Shown here: one piece after another, positions 24,666-32,307 of the stretch
Position numbering within the stretch: position 1 is the stretch's first letter
Layout of the letters: each line of letters begins with the position of its first letter
Source: Thermus sp. LT1-2-5
GTDB taxonomy: Bacteria; Deinococcota; Deinococci; Deinococcales; Thermaceae
DNA: 64,000 bases
Assembly: GCF_040363165.1 (NCBI RefSeq)
Contig: NZ_BSRG01000007.1
Location: 1 to 64,000 of the forward strand
Reading direction: 5' to 3'
Position numbers and translations under genes: made by a program
Notes under the pieces: generated by a model
Seen by the model: the letters and a program-made list of their open reading frames with translations, nothing else
The model's database searches: none
Told to the model about the DNA's origin: nothing

Positions 24666-24701
24666 GTGAAGTACAGATGTCCCGACCCCAGGAGCTATCT
24701 T
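24666..24701 (+). promoter_or_regulatory. Promoter element shared with nosD, upstream of the bd-like oxidase
   Basis: GTGAAGTAC-AG-ATGTCCC (24666-24683) is followed 30 bp from its start by TATCTT (24696-24701). An almost identical element, GTGAAGTAC-GA-ATGTCCC, lies 31 bp from the -10 of nosD at 32264. The position overlaps the -35 region, typical of a class II activator site, and suggests one regulator for both respiratory operons. Confidence 0.65.
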
Positions 24702-24742
24702 GCGCCCGTGGGGCAAAACAAACCCCGCAAAGGAGGTAAGGC

Positions 24743-26131
24743 ATGTATCCGGTCTGGGAAGGCTTCGTCCTCCATTCCGCTTTAGTGGTGGCGCTGGTGG
24801 CGGTGGCCCACGTCCTCTTTTCCCACGTCACGGTGGCGGCCACGTGGTTTAACTGGTGGGTGGAACGAAAGGCCCTTTTGCAGGGTAAGCCCTATCTCTA
24901 CGACTACGTCAAAGCCTCTGCCCTGAGGCTTCTCGTCCTCGCCTACACCCTGGGGGCCATGTTCGGCGTGGGCATATGGTTTTCCGTTACCGCCAGCAAC
25001 CCACGGGGCATATCCACCCTCATCCACAACTTCGTCTTTTACTGGGCAGCGGAGTGGTTCTGGTTCATCATCGACGTGTTCGGTATTGCGGTCTACTACT
25101 ACACCTTCGGCCGGGTAAGCCCCAAGGTCCATAACCGCATTGCCCTAATCCTGGCCTTGGCGGCCACGGGTACCCTCGCTATCATCGTGGGGATCCTGGC
25201 GTTTAAGCTCAGCCCGGGGCGCTGGTTGGAAACCGGACTGAGCCTGGATGGTTTTTACAATCCCACCTTCTGGCCCATGCTCTTTGCCCGGTTCGCCCTT
25301 ATGTTCGCCCTCACCGCCCTCTATGCCCTTTTGGTGGCCTCCTCCTTACCTAAAGATCATCCGGCGCGGCAGGAGGTGGTGCCCTTGGCCGGCAAGGTAG
25401 GGTTAGTGGGCCTCTTTCTGGGGGTGGGTCTGGTCCTATTCTGGTATGTTCCCGCCCTCCCCAACCACGCCAAAACCCTCCTCGCCCTGCCCCAAGTGAT
25501 CCAACCTGTCTTCTACGTGAAGATGCTCCTGGGGGTGGCGGCCATGACCGTGGTGTTCCTCCTGGCCCTACGGGCACCCGGCTGGGCCACGAGGCCTTGG
25601 GTCCCCTACGGGGCCCTTGCCCTGGCCTTCTTGGCGCTCTTTGGCGCGGAGCGGACGCGTGAGGCGGTGCGGAAGCCGGATGTGGTCCTGGGCTACATGC
25701 CCTCTAATCAGATTATCCGGGTGGACATGCCCGCGCGGGGTGTACGGCGGGAGGATGAGGAGCTGAACCAAGAGGGGGTTCTGGGCCGGCTGCCCTTCGC
25801 CACCGCTCCCGGACCTAAGGGCGCTGGACCTGTAGCGGGCGTGGATCCCTTGCAGGCTGGCCGGGCCCTGGTGGTCCAGCAATGCTCTAGTTGCCACACG
25901 GTGAGCCCGCAGACGGCCTTTCTGGGGGGCATGCGCAACTTGGCGGCCCTCTTCTACCGGCGGGGCATAACGGAAGCGCCAGCCATCCGTGCCTACCTGG
26001 AGGCCATCGGCGGCTTCCCCTACATGCATCCGGTGGTGGGCGCACCGGAAGAGCGGGACTACATGGCCCTGTACTTGGCGGAGCTGGTGCGGACTTTCTA
26101 CCCCACTTTGGCCCAAGGAGGTGAGCGATGA
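24743..26131 (+). CDS. CydA-like cytochrome bd superfamily subunit with C-terminal heme c
   Basis: The 462-residue membrane protein has a His/Phe-rich first helix (VLHSALVVALVAVAHVLFSH), about eight or nine membrane segments, and an aromatic segment YWAAEWFWFIIDVFGIAVYYY split over a helix. This resembles cytochrome bd subunit I. The quinol-binding Q-loop of canonical CydA is absent. Instead, after a linker, a c-type heme motif CSSCH (residues 381-385) with a likely distal Met in PYMHP lies at the C-terminus on the periplasmic side. It resembles the OR-C-type branch of the bd superfamily, which takes electrons from cytochrome c. RBS AAAGGAGG precedes ATG 24743. Confidence 0.75.
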   Translation: MYPVWEGFVLHSALVVALVAVAHVLFSHVTVAATWFNWWVERKALLQGKPYLYDYVKASALRLLVLAYTLGAMFGVGIWFSVTASNPRGISTLIHNFVFYWAAEWFWFIIDVFGIAVYYYTFGRVSPKVHNRIALILALAATGTLAIIVGILAFKLSPGRWLETGLSLDGFYNPTFWPMLFARFALMFALTALYALLVASSLPKDHPARQEVVPLAGKVGLVGLFLGVGLVLFWYVPALPNHAKTLLALPQVIQPVFYVKMLLGVAAMTVVFLLALRAPGWATRPWVPYGALALAFLALFGAERTREAVRKPDVVLGYMPSNQIIRVDMPARGVRREDEELNQEGVLGRLPFATAPGPKGAGPVAGVDPLQAGRALVVQQCSSCHTVSPQTAFLGGMRNLAALFYRRGITEAPAIRAYLEAIGGFPYMHPVVGAPEERDYMALYLAELVRTFYPTLAQGGER

Positions 26132-27315
26132 GCCCGGAAACCCTTCTGGCGATGCGGGATCCTCTCGGGGCGCCCGTGCACCCCGCGGCCTTGCAGCTTC
26201 TCCTGGTGGTCACCTATGTGCTTCACATTTTCTTCGTCACCGCAGCGGTGGGAAGCCTCACCCTCGGCCTTTACGCCTTGACCCGGCGGGAGGAAAACTG
26301 GAAGCGGCTCGGCCACGTGGCTATCCGCTTGGCGGTGCAGGCCACGGGGCTCGGGATCACCATGGGCATCGCCCCCCTCCTCTTTGTCCAGGTGATCTAC
26401 GACCCCTTCTGGTACACCGCCACCACCTTGATGGGCCTTTGGACCACCCTCTTTATTCCGGTGGTGGCCCTGGGTTATCTCTTCCTCTACGTCCTTTACC
26501 TCAGGGGTAACGTCGTGGGGGTAGGGTACGTGGCCTTGGGCCTTCTCGTCCTAGCGGGCTTCATCATGCACAGCCTTGCCAACGCTGGCCTTTACCCTTC
26601 CCGATGGGTGGACTGGTACGCCCCTGGCGGTGTGCCTGACACCGCCGGCGTGCGGTTCGTGGGGTATGATCTTGGCCGCTTCGCCGCCTTGCTCTTCGGG
26701 CAAGCGGGGTTGTCCTTGGGGGTTTCCCTCCTCCTCTTTGCTTGGTACTTCCGCCGTCGGGAGGACGTGCCTCCTGGGTTTCTTGGCTTTGTGGAGGGAG
26801 TGGCCCGGGGGGCATTGCGGCTTGGGGGAATTCTCTTCGCCCTATTTGGCCTCCTTTGGGCTTGGGGACAGGGTCGGGAGCTGGGCATGGCTGTGCCCGT
26901 GGTCCTGATGGCCCTGGTGTTGGGAGCCCTTTTCTACCTGCATGGCCTCCGGGTTCGTTCCGAGGGGGCTCTGTCCACCCTGGGCCTTTATCTGATGGCC
27001 CTCCTGGGGGTGGGGATCCTGAGGGAGTACCTCCGAGCGCAGGCGGCCTTTGGCCAAGGGTATGCCGTTTGGCAGTACCCCTTTACCTGGGACTGGGGTT
27101 CCCTCCTCTTCTTCCTGGCAACGGGCGTGGCGGCGGTCCCGGTGATCGTTTATCTGGCCCGGGTGCTCTACGTTTCCGGCTCGCGTCCGGAGGGAGCCGA
27201 CCCGGGTCCGGGAGTGGAGCGGCTGGGTGACCTGGGCGTTCGCCTTCTTTTGGGTTGGTTTGCCTTTTACCTGACCCTTGGCCTCTTTGTGGTGGCTCGC
27301 GCGGCCCTAGGGTAG
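26128..27315 (+). CDS. CydA-related membrane subunit, partner of the bd-like oxidase
   Basis: The 395-residue protein has about nine membrane segments. Its first helix (LQLLLVVTYVLHIFFVTAAVG) and following YDPFWYTATTLMGLWTTLFI block recall CydA-like b-type subunits more than CydB. It has no CxxCH motif. It overlaps its heme-c-bearing partner by 4 bp, so the two form a heterodimer. It might correspond to a CydA' or CydB-equivalent. A strong terminator follows at 27330. Substrate (O2 or another acceptor) cannot be told from sequence. Confidence 0.7.
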   Translation: MSPETLLAMRDPLGAPVHPAALQLLLVVTYVLHIFFVTAAVGSLTLGLYALTRREENWKRLGHVAIRLAVQATGLGITMGIAPLLFVQVIYDPFWYTATTLMGLWTTLFIPVVALGYLFLYVLYLRGNVVGVGYVALGLLVLAGFIMHSLANAGLYPSRWVDWYAPGGVPDTAGVRFVGYDLGRFAALLFGQAGLSLGVSLLLFAWYFRRREDVPPGFLGFVEGVARGALRLGGILFALFGLLWAWGQGRELGMAVPVVLMALVLGALFYLHGLRVRSEGALSTLGLYLMALLGVGILREYLRAQAAFGQGYAVWQYPFTWDWGSLLFFLATGVAAVPVIVYLARVLYVSGSRPEGADPGPGVERLGDLGVRLLLGWFAFYLTLGLFVVARAALG

Positions 27316-27329
27316 TGGTCCTTCAGGAA

Positions 27330-27360
27330 GGCCCCCGGCCCCGTGCCGGGGGCCTTTTCT
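27330..27360 (+). terminator. Terminator of the bd-like operon
   Basis: GGCCCCCGGC-CCCGT-GCCGGGGGCC followed by TTTTCTT. Its T-run merges directly into the -35 of the next promoter. Confidence 0.92.
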
Positions 27361-27388
27361 TGACAAAAAAGTGAGAAGCAATTATCAT
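27360..27388 (+). promoter_or_regulatory. Promoter with Zur/Fur-like box before the DsrE-COG0523 operon
   Basis: TTGACA (27360-27365), a 17-bp spacer and TATCAT (27383-27388). TGAGAAG-CA-ATTATCA (27372-27387) is a 7-2-7 box whose right half is an exact Fur-family half-site, and it matches the box at 20904 at 12 of 16 positions. The predicted transcript starts ~3 nt before ATG 27398, so it is essentially leaderless. Confidence 0.72.
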
Positions 27389-27397
27389 GTAGCCGTT

Positions 27398-27799
27398 ATG
27401 CGTGTCGCGTACGTTCTCTCCAGTCCCAGGGCGGCGAGCCACAAGCTTGGGCAGATGATCCTGCCCCAACTGGAGGCGGGGGTGCACGGGGCGGAGGTGG
27501 TGGGGATCTTCTTCTTTGACGACAACACCATGGTTTTGCAAAAGGGCAATCCCATAGGGGAGCGCCTGGCGAAGGTGGCGCGGGAGCGGGGAATCCTCCT
27601 CATGATGTGCGATCTTTGCGCTTTGGAGCGGGGTTTGGCGGAGGGGGAGCCGCGGTGGTGCACCCTGGAGGGCAAGGGGCGGCGGGAGCCAGGGGAGTGC
27701 CGGGTGGCGGCCCACGTGGTGGAGGGGGTGGCGGTGGGGTGCTTCCCGGACCTCTACCGGGCCCTGGCGGGCAAGGTGGACCAGGTGATCACCCTTTAG
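27398..27799 (+). CDS. DsrE/SaoD-like sulfur-carrier-type protein
   Basis: This 133-residue cytoplasmic protein has a Rossmann-like N-terminus ([19 protein letters not shown]), a loop with [20 protein letters not shown], and several conserved Cys ([48 protein letters not shown]). That matches the DsrE family, particularly the SaoD-like subgroup. The Cys cluster could bind zinc or carry sulfur. It precedes a COG0523 GTPase by 9 bp under a Zur-like promoter, so a role in zinc-limited metabolism is likely. The ATG at 27398 fits the promoter; an upstream in-frame GTG would lie inside the -10 region. Confidence 0.72.
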   Translation: MRVAYVLSSPRAASHKLGQMILPQLEAGVHGAEVVGIFFFDDNTMVLQKGNPIGERLAKVARERGILLMMCDLCALERGLAEGEPRWCTLEGKGRREPGECRVAAHVVEGVAVGCFPDLYRALAGKVDQVITL

Positions 27800-27808
27800 G
27801 AGGCACTC

Positions 27809-28846
27809 ATGGCGAAGCCTATCCCTGTTACGGTGCTGGTGGGCTTCCTGGGCGCGGGGAAGACCACCCTCATCAACCACCTCCTGCGCCGTGGGCTTCC
27901 GGGTAAGCGGGTGGCGGTGTTGGTGAACGATTTCGGCGAGGTGAACGTGGACGCCCGGCTCGTGGTGCGCACCACGGAGCGGCTGGTGGAGCTTTCCAAC
28001 GGCTGCATCTGTTGCACCTTGCGGGAAGACCTGCTGGTGGAGCTGGAGCGCCTAGCGGAGGAGGACCTGGACTACATCCTGGTGGAGTCCACCGGCATCG
28101 GGGAGCCCCTTCCCATCGCCCAGACCTTCTACATGGGCACCCTTCCGGAAAAGGTGCGTTTGGACGCCATTGTCACCGTGGTGGACGCCTCCCGCTTCTT
28201 CTCCCTCTGGGAGGAGGTGGGGGTGGTGGAGGACGCGGAGGGGAACCCCCAGGAGGAGCCCTTGGCCCCTCTCCTGGCGGACCAGGTGGAGTTCAGCAAC
28301 ATCCTGGTGCTAAACAAGGTGGACCTGGTTTCTCCGGAGGAGGTGGCGCGCCTGGAAGCTTTCCTCAAGGCCATGAATCCCTCTGCCAAAGTTTTCCGGG
28401 CGGTGCAGGGCCAGGTAGACCCGGCCCTCCTCCTGGGGACGGGGCTCTACGACTACGAGGAGGGGGTGAAACACCCCGACTGGGAGCGGGAGTGGAACGC
28501 CCCTAGCAAGGAAACCGAGGAGTACGGCTTCCAAAGCATCGTCTACCGCCAGGAGCGCCCTTTCCGCTTCCAGGCCTTTTGGGCCTTTCTGGAGGCTTGG
28601 CCCTCCTACGTGCTCCGGGCTAAGGGTTTCGTGCGCTTCGCTGACCACCCCCCTGCCTTTTTGTCCCATGCCGGGAGCAGCCTGGTTCTGGAAACCCTGG
28701 GACCCCCCAACCTCGAGGACACCCCCTACCTGCCCCTTCCCGAGCCCACCGAGGGGGAGGGCCCCACGGAGATCGTGTTCATCGGCCAAGGCATTCGGAA
28801 GTGGCAGGGCGAGTTGGAGAAGGCCCTGGCTGCCTGCCTGGCCTAG
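27809..28846 (+). CDS. COG0523 G3E-family metallochaperone GTPase (ZigA/YeiR-like)
   Basis: The 345-residue P-loop GTPase has Walker [17 protein letters not shown], the metal-binding CxCC motif in [12 protein letters not shown], Glu-containing [15 protein letters not shown] (LNKVDLV) and a C-terminal CobW_C-like domain ([22 protein letters not shown]). COG0523 proteins under Zur control deliver zinc to client enzymes when it is scarce. The Fur/Zur-like box in the operon promoter supports this rather than a cobalamin role. It ends overlapping the convergent copper-chaperone gene by 4 bp. Confidence 0.9.
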   Translation: MAKPIPVTVLVGFLGAGKTTLINHLLRRGLPGKRVAVLVNDFGEVNVDARLVVRTTERLVELSNGCICCTLREDLLVELERLAEEDLDYILVESTGIGEPLPIAQTFYMGTLPEKVRLDAIVTVVDASRFFSLWEEVGVVEDAEGNPQEEPLAPLLADQVEFSNILVLNKVDLVSPEEVARLEAFLKAMNPSAKVFRAVQGQVDPALLLGTGLYDYEEGVKHPDWEREWNAPSKETEEYGFQSIVYRQERPFRFQAFWAFLEAWPSYVLRAKGFVRFADHPPAFLSHAGSSLVLETLGPPNLEDTPYLPLPEPTEGEGPTEIVFIGQGIRKWQGELEKALAACLA

Positions 28847-29262
28847 CGCAACTCCACGGGCAGAAGGACCCTCAGCTTGCCCCCGTCGCTGAAGCGCAGG
28901 AGGATTTCCACCTTTTCTCCCGCTTTTAGGGGCCGCTTCAGCCCCTCCAGCATCAGGTGGTACCCGCCAGGCCGGAAGGCCACTTTGCCCCCAGGCGGGA
29001 CCTCCACGTAAGGCAGGGGTCGCATCCCCAACACCGGCTGGCCCTGCCGTGTCTCCCGCACGTCCCGGTGAAAGGAGACCCTTTGGGCCACCGGGGTTTC
29101 GGCCCCCACCAGCCGCACGGGGGTCTTGCCCCGGTTTTCCAGGGTGAGGTAGGCCGCGGTGTCGGGGACCACGGGAGGCACCAGGCGCACCCAGCCTGGG
29201 GTGGCTACCACCTGAGCCCAAGCCCAAGAAAGTAGGGCCAACAGAAGGAGAAGCCAGCGCAT
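28843..29262 (-). CDS. PCu(A)C-type periplasmic copper chaperone
   Basis: The 139-residue exported protein has signal peptide MRWLLLLLALLSWAWA. It contains the copper-binding pattern of PCu(A)C: His in RVSFHRDVRET, Met in GQPVLGMRPL, and His/Met in GGYHLMLEGL. It binds Cu(I) in the periplasm and delivers it to the CuA site of cytochrome oxidases, or possibly nitrous oxide reductase. It is monocistronic and convergent to the COG0523 gene. The ~95 bp beyond its start hold only its promoter region, then a decayed tnpB element begins. Confidence 0.92.
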   Translation of the reverse strand: MRWLLLLLALLSWAWAQVVATPGWVRLVPPVVPDTAAYLTLENRGKTPVRLVGAETPVAQRVSFHRDVRETRQGQPVLGMRPLPYVEVPPGGKVAFRPGGYHLMLEGLKRPLKAGEKVEILLRFSDGGKLRVLLPVELR

Positions 29263-29358
29263 ATACCCATTGTATTCCGGGCGATCCCAAAGATGTTTTC
29301 ACCCCATCCCTTTCCCTAGCCTCTTCTTTGGGGGTGAGGTGGCTTTTTAGCCCCGCAA

Positions 29359-29580
29359 GTGACGACTCCTCGGACTGGAAGTCTGAGGCTAAAAGATAGG
29401 CTTCGCCTGACCTCGGTTCAGGTCACGGCTGAAACCGCATCCATCCCCCAGGGTCCCGTCCAGACCCTGGCCAGGATGTTTAGTGCGGCAGCCACGTTTC
29501 GGTGAAGAAGTGTCTCCCACCCAGAACAGAGGACATCCTGGAGGACTTGGCAGTGGATGCGCTTGTACTCCGATAGCTCG
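29359..29580 (-). pseudogene. Internally deleted third tnpB element
   Basis: The right end (GTGACGACTCCTCGGACTGG on the plus strand) and hairpin match copy 1. It is followed by the tnpB C-terminus (NILAR...GP-GMDA-like on the minus strand) and then jumps to an N-terminal segment equivalent to YKRIHCQVLQDVL. About 900 bp of tnpB are missing. It abuts the left end of the complete copy at 29596. Confidence 0.75.
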
Positions 29581-29595
29581 CCTAGACCTTATTAC

Positions 29596-30889
29596 AGAAA
29601 AGGGGGTGTGGGGGCCATAATGCCCCGGTTTTCAAACCGGGGGGACCCCCACGCGCTCCGAAGGAGCGGGTAGCGGGATAAGCGAAAAATGCGCTATCCT
29701 ACGTGGAGGACGGGGATGCGCAAAGCCTTCAAGTACCGCCTCTACCCCACCAAGCCCCAGGCCAAGGACCTGGAGCGCACCCTAGACCTCTGCCGCCACC
29801 TCTACAACGCCGCCTTGCAGGAGAGGAGAGAGGCCTACAAGAAGGCGAAGAGGAGCGTGTCCTTCTCCGAGCAAACGCGGTGGCTCCCGGAGATACGAGC
29901 CAACTTGCCGGAGTACAAGCGCGTCCACTCCCAAGTCCTCCAGGATGTCCTCCAAAGAGCGGAGCGGGCCTTTCAAGGCTTCTTCCGCCGGCTCAAAGCC
30001 AAAAAGGGGAAGGCGGGCTACCCCCGCTTCAAGGGAAAGAGCCGCTACGACTCCTTCACCTTCCCCCAGGCCTACGCCACCGGGGTCAAGCTCCAGGAAG
30101 GGGGGAAGCGGGTTCTTATCCACGGCATCGGCTCGGTGAAGGTCAAGATGCACCGACCCCTGGAGGGGAAACTGAAGACCGCCACCGTCAAGCGGGAGGG
30201 GAGAGCGTGGTACATCGTCTTCATATGCGAGGTGGAGCCCAAGCCTCTTCCACCCTCAGAAGAAGCTGTAGGGATAGACTTAGGCACGAACCCCAACTTC
30301 CTGGTCACTTCCGAGGGGGAGAAGGTAGAAGCTCCCAAGCACTACCAAAGGACGCAAGAGAGGATAGCCAGGAAGCAAAGGGAACTATCCCGCAAGAAGC
30401 GGGGTAGTCGCCGATACCGGAAGGCCAAGGAACAGTTAGCCAAACTACACCGAAAAGTCGCCCGACAGAGGCTTAATTTTCACCACACGGTAGCGAGGAG
30501 CCTGGTCAACCGCTACGGGACCATCGTTCACGAGGACCTGAACATCCAAGGCTTGTCCCGCTCCCCTCTTGCCAAGGGAGTCTTGGATGCGGGATGGGCA
30601 CAGTTTCTCCAAATCCTCGCCTACAAAGCGGCGGAAGCTGGTAGGCGGGTTATCGGGGTAGACCCCAAACACACGAGCCAGGATTGTCCCAAATGCGGCC
30701 ACAGGGAGAAGCGACCCCTGTGGGTCAGGGAGTACACCTGCCCCGCTTGTGGAACCCTTCTGCACCGGGACGTGGCCGCCGCGCGGAACATCCTGGCTAA
30801 GGCCTGGGCTGGGCCTTCGGGGATGGATGCGGTTTTTCTGCCGCAACCTGAACCGAGAAGCCCCGTTCTTCAGAACGGGGAGTAGTCAC
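29596..30889 (+). mobile_element. IS200/IS605-group tnpB-only element, copy 2
   Basis: The left end AGAAAAGGGGGTGTGG follows TTAC (29592-29595), exactly as in copy 1. The right end has hairpin CCCCGTTC-TTCA-GAACGGGG... (arms CCCCGTTCT/AGAACGGGG) then GTCAC at 30885-30889. The length, 1294 bp, agrees with copy 1 (1298 bp). It contains tnpB only. It is inserted beside a decayed relative in opposite orientation. Confidence 0.85.
29716..30885 (+). CDS. tnpB: TnpB RNA-guided nuclease (OrfB), copy 2
   Basis: The predicted 389-residue protein starts MRKAFKYRLYPTKPQAKDLE at ATG 29716 (an in-frame codon at 29689 would lie in the element leader). RuvC residues are intact: Asp in AVGIDLGTNP, Glu in IVHEDLNIQG, Asp in LHRDVAAARNIL; so is the zinc finger (CPKCG, CPACG). 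After AKAWAGPSGM the C-terminus differs from copy 1, running ~12 residues further through the right-end hairpin to end QNGE. The stop lies within the terminal hairpin/GTCAC segment, so coding sequence and omega RNA overlap. Confidence 0.92.
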   Translation: MRKAFKYRLYPTKPQAKDLERTLDLCRHLYNAALQERREAYKKAKRSVSFSEQTRWLPEIRANLPEYKRVHSQVLQDVLQRAERAFQGFFRRLKAKKGKAGYPRFKGKSRYDSFTFPQAYATGVKLQEGGKRVLIHGIGSVKVKMHRPLEGKLKTATVKREGRAWYIVFICEVEPKPLPPSEEAVGIDLGTNPNFLVTSEGEKVEAPKHYQRTQERIARKQRELSRKKRGSRRYRKAKEQLAKLHRKVARQRLNFHHTVARSLVNRYGTIVHEDLNIQGLSRSPLAKGVLDAGWAQFLQILAYKAAEAGRRVIGVDPKHTSQDCPKCGHREKRPLWVREYTCPACGTLLHRDVAAARNILAKAWAGPSGMDAVFLPQPEPRSPVLQNGE

Positions 30890-31120
30890 CCTGTTCCATC
30901 CAGGAGGGAACGCCAGGCGCCGACGCCATGCCGACTGGCTTCCTCGCTAGGGCGCTGGTCAAGGTATCCGTTGGGTCGGGAGTGTATAGAGGAGCGAAAA
31001 CACGTTCCGATGAGAGTCCCTTGGGCGCAGCCTTCTTGGACCAGAAGGTGGACCAGGGTGGCCCTAAAAACCCTACGGGGAAGAGCGGGTTCCGAGTGGA
31101 GTTCATCCGGCGCAAAGGCA
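30890..31120. other. Unassigned segment between tnpB copy 2 and a lipoprotein gene
   Basis: Open frames exist on both strands (for example MPTGFLARALVKVSVGSG), but none has a ribosome binding site or a recognised family, and codon bias is ambiguous. It may be debris of another mobile element. I see no supported feature. Confidence 0.4.
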
Positions 31121-31555
31121 TTACCGGGCCGGGCACTCAAAGAGGGGTGGCTCCGGGGGAGTGGGGGCCACCTCGAGCCGGTAATGGTCGGGCGCCGCCA
31201 AAGGGCGCAGGAGCAACCCTACCCCTTCGCCGTCCCGGGCCATGCGGAGCAGCCAGTAGGCTTCACCCAACAAGGAGAGGTTTTCCCGGCTGCAGCGGAA
31301 GGTGAAACCCTGTGCCTGAAGCTGGCCTCGGAGTAGCTCGCCGATCTGCCGCAGCTCGTCTAGGGTCCTGGGTCGGTACCCGCTTTGGGGCTCGTAGTAG
31401 AACTCGGTGATTTCCACTGGCCCTTCCTGGATGCGGGCTAAAAGGCGCGCATCTGGCACCACTAAGCCATAGCGCTCGGAAACCAGTAGGGTCGGGCTAC
31501 CCGAAAAAAGAGGAGCGCACCCTGCCAAAAGGACAGCTAAAAACCACCAGCGCAT
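31121..31555 (-). CDS. Putative lipoprotein of unknown function
   Basis: The 144-residue protein begins MRWWFLAVLLAGCAPLFSGS, a lipoprotein signal with lipobox LAGC. The mature part (LLVSERYGLVVPDARLLAR...) includes EFYYEPQSGYRPRTLDELRQ and a later FRCSREN. No family is recognised. ATG 31555 is chosen because the lipobox then falls at residues 10-13. It stands alone between two IS-derived regions. The interval 31556-31729 contains a short tandem TCCAATAGG repeat (about 31618-31636) and no gene. Confidence 0.7.
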   Translation of the reverse strand: MRWWFLAVLLAGCAPLFSGSPTLLVSERYGLVVPDARLLARIQEGPVEITEFYYEPQSGYRPRTLDELRQIGELLRGQLQAQGFTFRCSRENLSLLGEAYWLLRMARDGEGVGLLLRPLAAPDHYRLEVAPTPPEPPLFECPAR

Positions 31556-31729
31556 AACTAAATTAAAACCCAAAGCTGCCCCCCAAGCGGCCTTTGGTCC
31601 TGATTTTCCCCCTGCGTTCCAATAGGTCCAATAGGTCAGATTGCCAAGGCGATGAGGGGATTGCCCATCTCCTACAAGGACCTGACGCCGTTTGTGGAGC
31701 CTAGTGGCCCCTAGGCCCAAGGACACGGA

Positions 31730-32237
31730 GAAGGGGGCCCGCTTGGGTTACCCCATCCTGGCTTCGGGCTCCCCCCGCAAAAGCGACGAGGAAGCTAACC
31801 ACAAGGCCATGGAACGCCTCCGTCCCCAGGCCGAGCGCACCCCCTATGGGGGAAGGCCGCGGGACGGAGGGCGAGGCTTTTGCGTGTTCCCCCTGGCCCA
31901 GCCCTACAAGGGGAGGGCGATACCCGCGCGCGTGGGCCTCTTTTCCCAGACCGCCTTGGCGGCGGAGGGGACGGAGCCATCCGGTGGAACGCCAGGGGGA
32001 AGGCGTGGGTGGAGGACGAGGAGGGCCGGCGGATTCCCTTGCGGCTTGAGCGTGGGGAGCGGAGGGCGTGGACGGGGGGTTCTGAGTGGGGATGGAGGGT
32101 GAACGGGGTGGGGGTGTGGAGGCCTCCTTCTCCTGAGGGCTCCGCATCGCTTCCCCCGGACCTGGTGGCGGGAGGCGCTCAAAGAAGCCCTCGTCTCCTG
32201 GCAGCAGCGCCTCTACCCCCCCGGCCTCGCCGGAACT
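31730..32237 (+). pseudogene. Degenerate IS4-like transposase
   Basis: Several frames carry pieces of one transposase: AIRWNARGKAWVEDEEGRRI then PLRLERGERRAW around 31975-32065, and a tail SASLPPDL / HRFPRTWWREALKEALVSW-like in different frames, ending ...LYPPGLAGT before a stop at 32235-32237. Frameshifts and an internal deletion between 32080 and 32110 have destroyed it. The tail duplicates that at 14730-14883. It ends 26 bp before the nosD promoter element. Confidence 0.65.
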
Positions 32238-32263
32238 TAGGGGGGAAGGTTAGAAGTTTCGAT

Positions 32264-32300
32264 CGTGAAGTACGAATGTCCCACCCCCCTGCCCTACAGT
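32264..32300 (+). promoter_or_regulatory. nosD promoter with shared activator-like element
   Basis: GTGAAGTAC-GA-ATGTCCC (32264-32281) and TACAGT (32295-32300) 31 bp after its start. This matches the layout at 24666-24701 upstream of the bd-like oxidase. Transcription would begin at or next to ATG 32308, giving a leaderless nosD mRNA. Confidence 0.65.
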
Positions 32301-32307
32301 GTGGGTG

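Noticed and set aside
30890-31120. Open frames on both strands after tnpB copy 2
   Set aside because: No start signal or recognisable motif; they overlap one another.
31618-31636. Tandem TCCAATAGG as iterons of an origin
   Set aside because: Only two copies are present, with no replication gene nearby.
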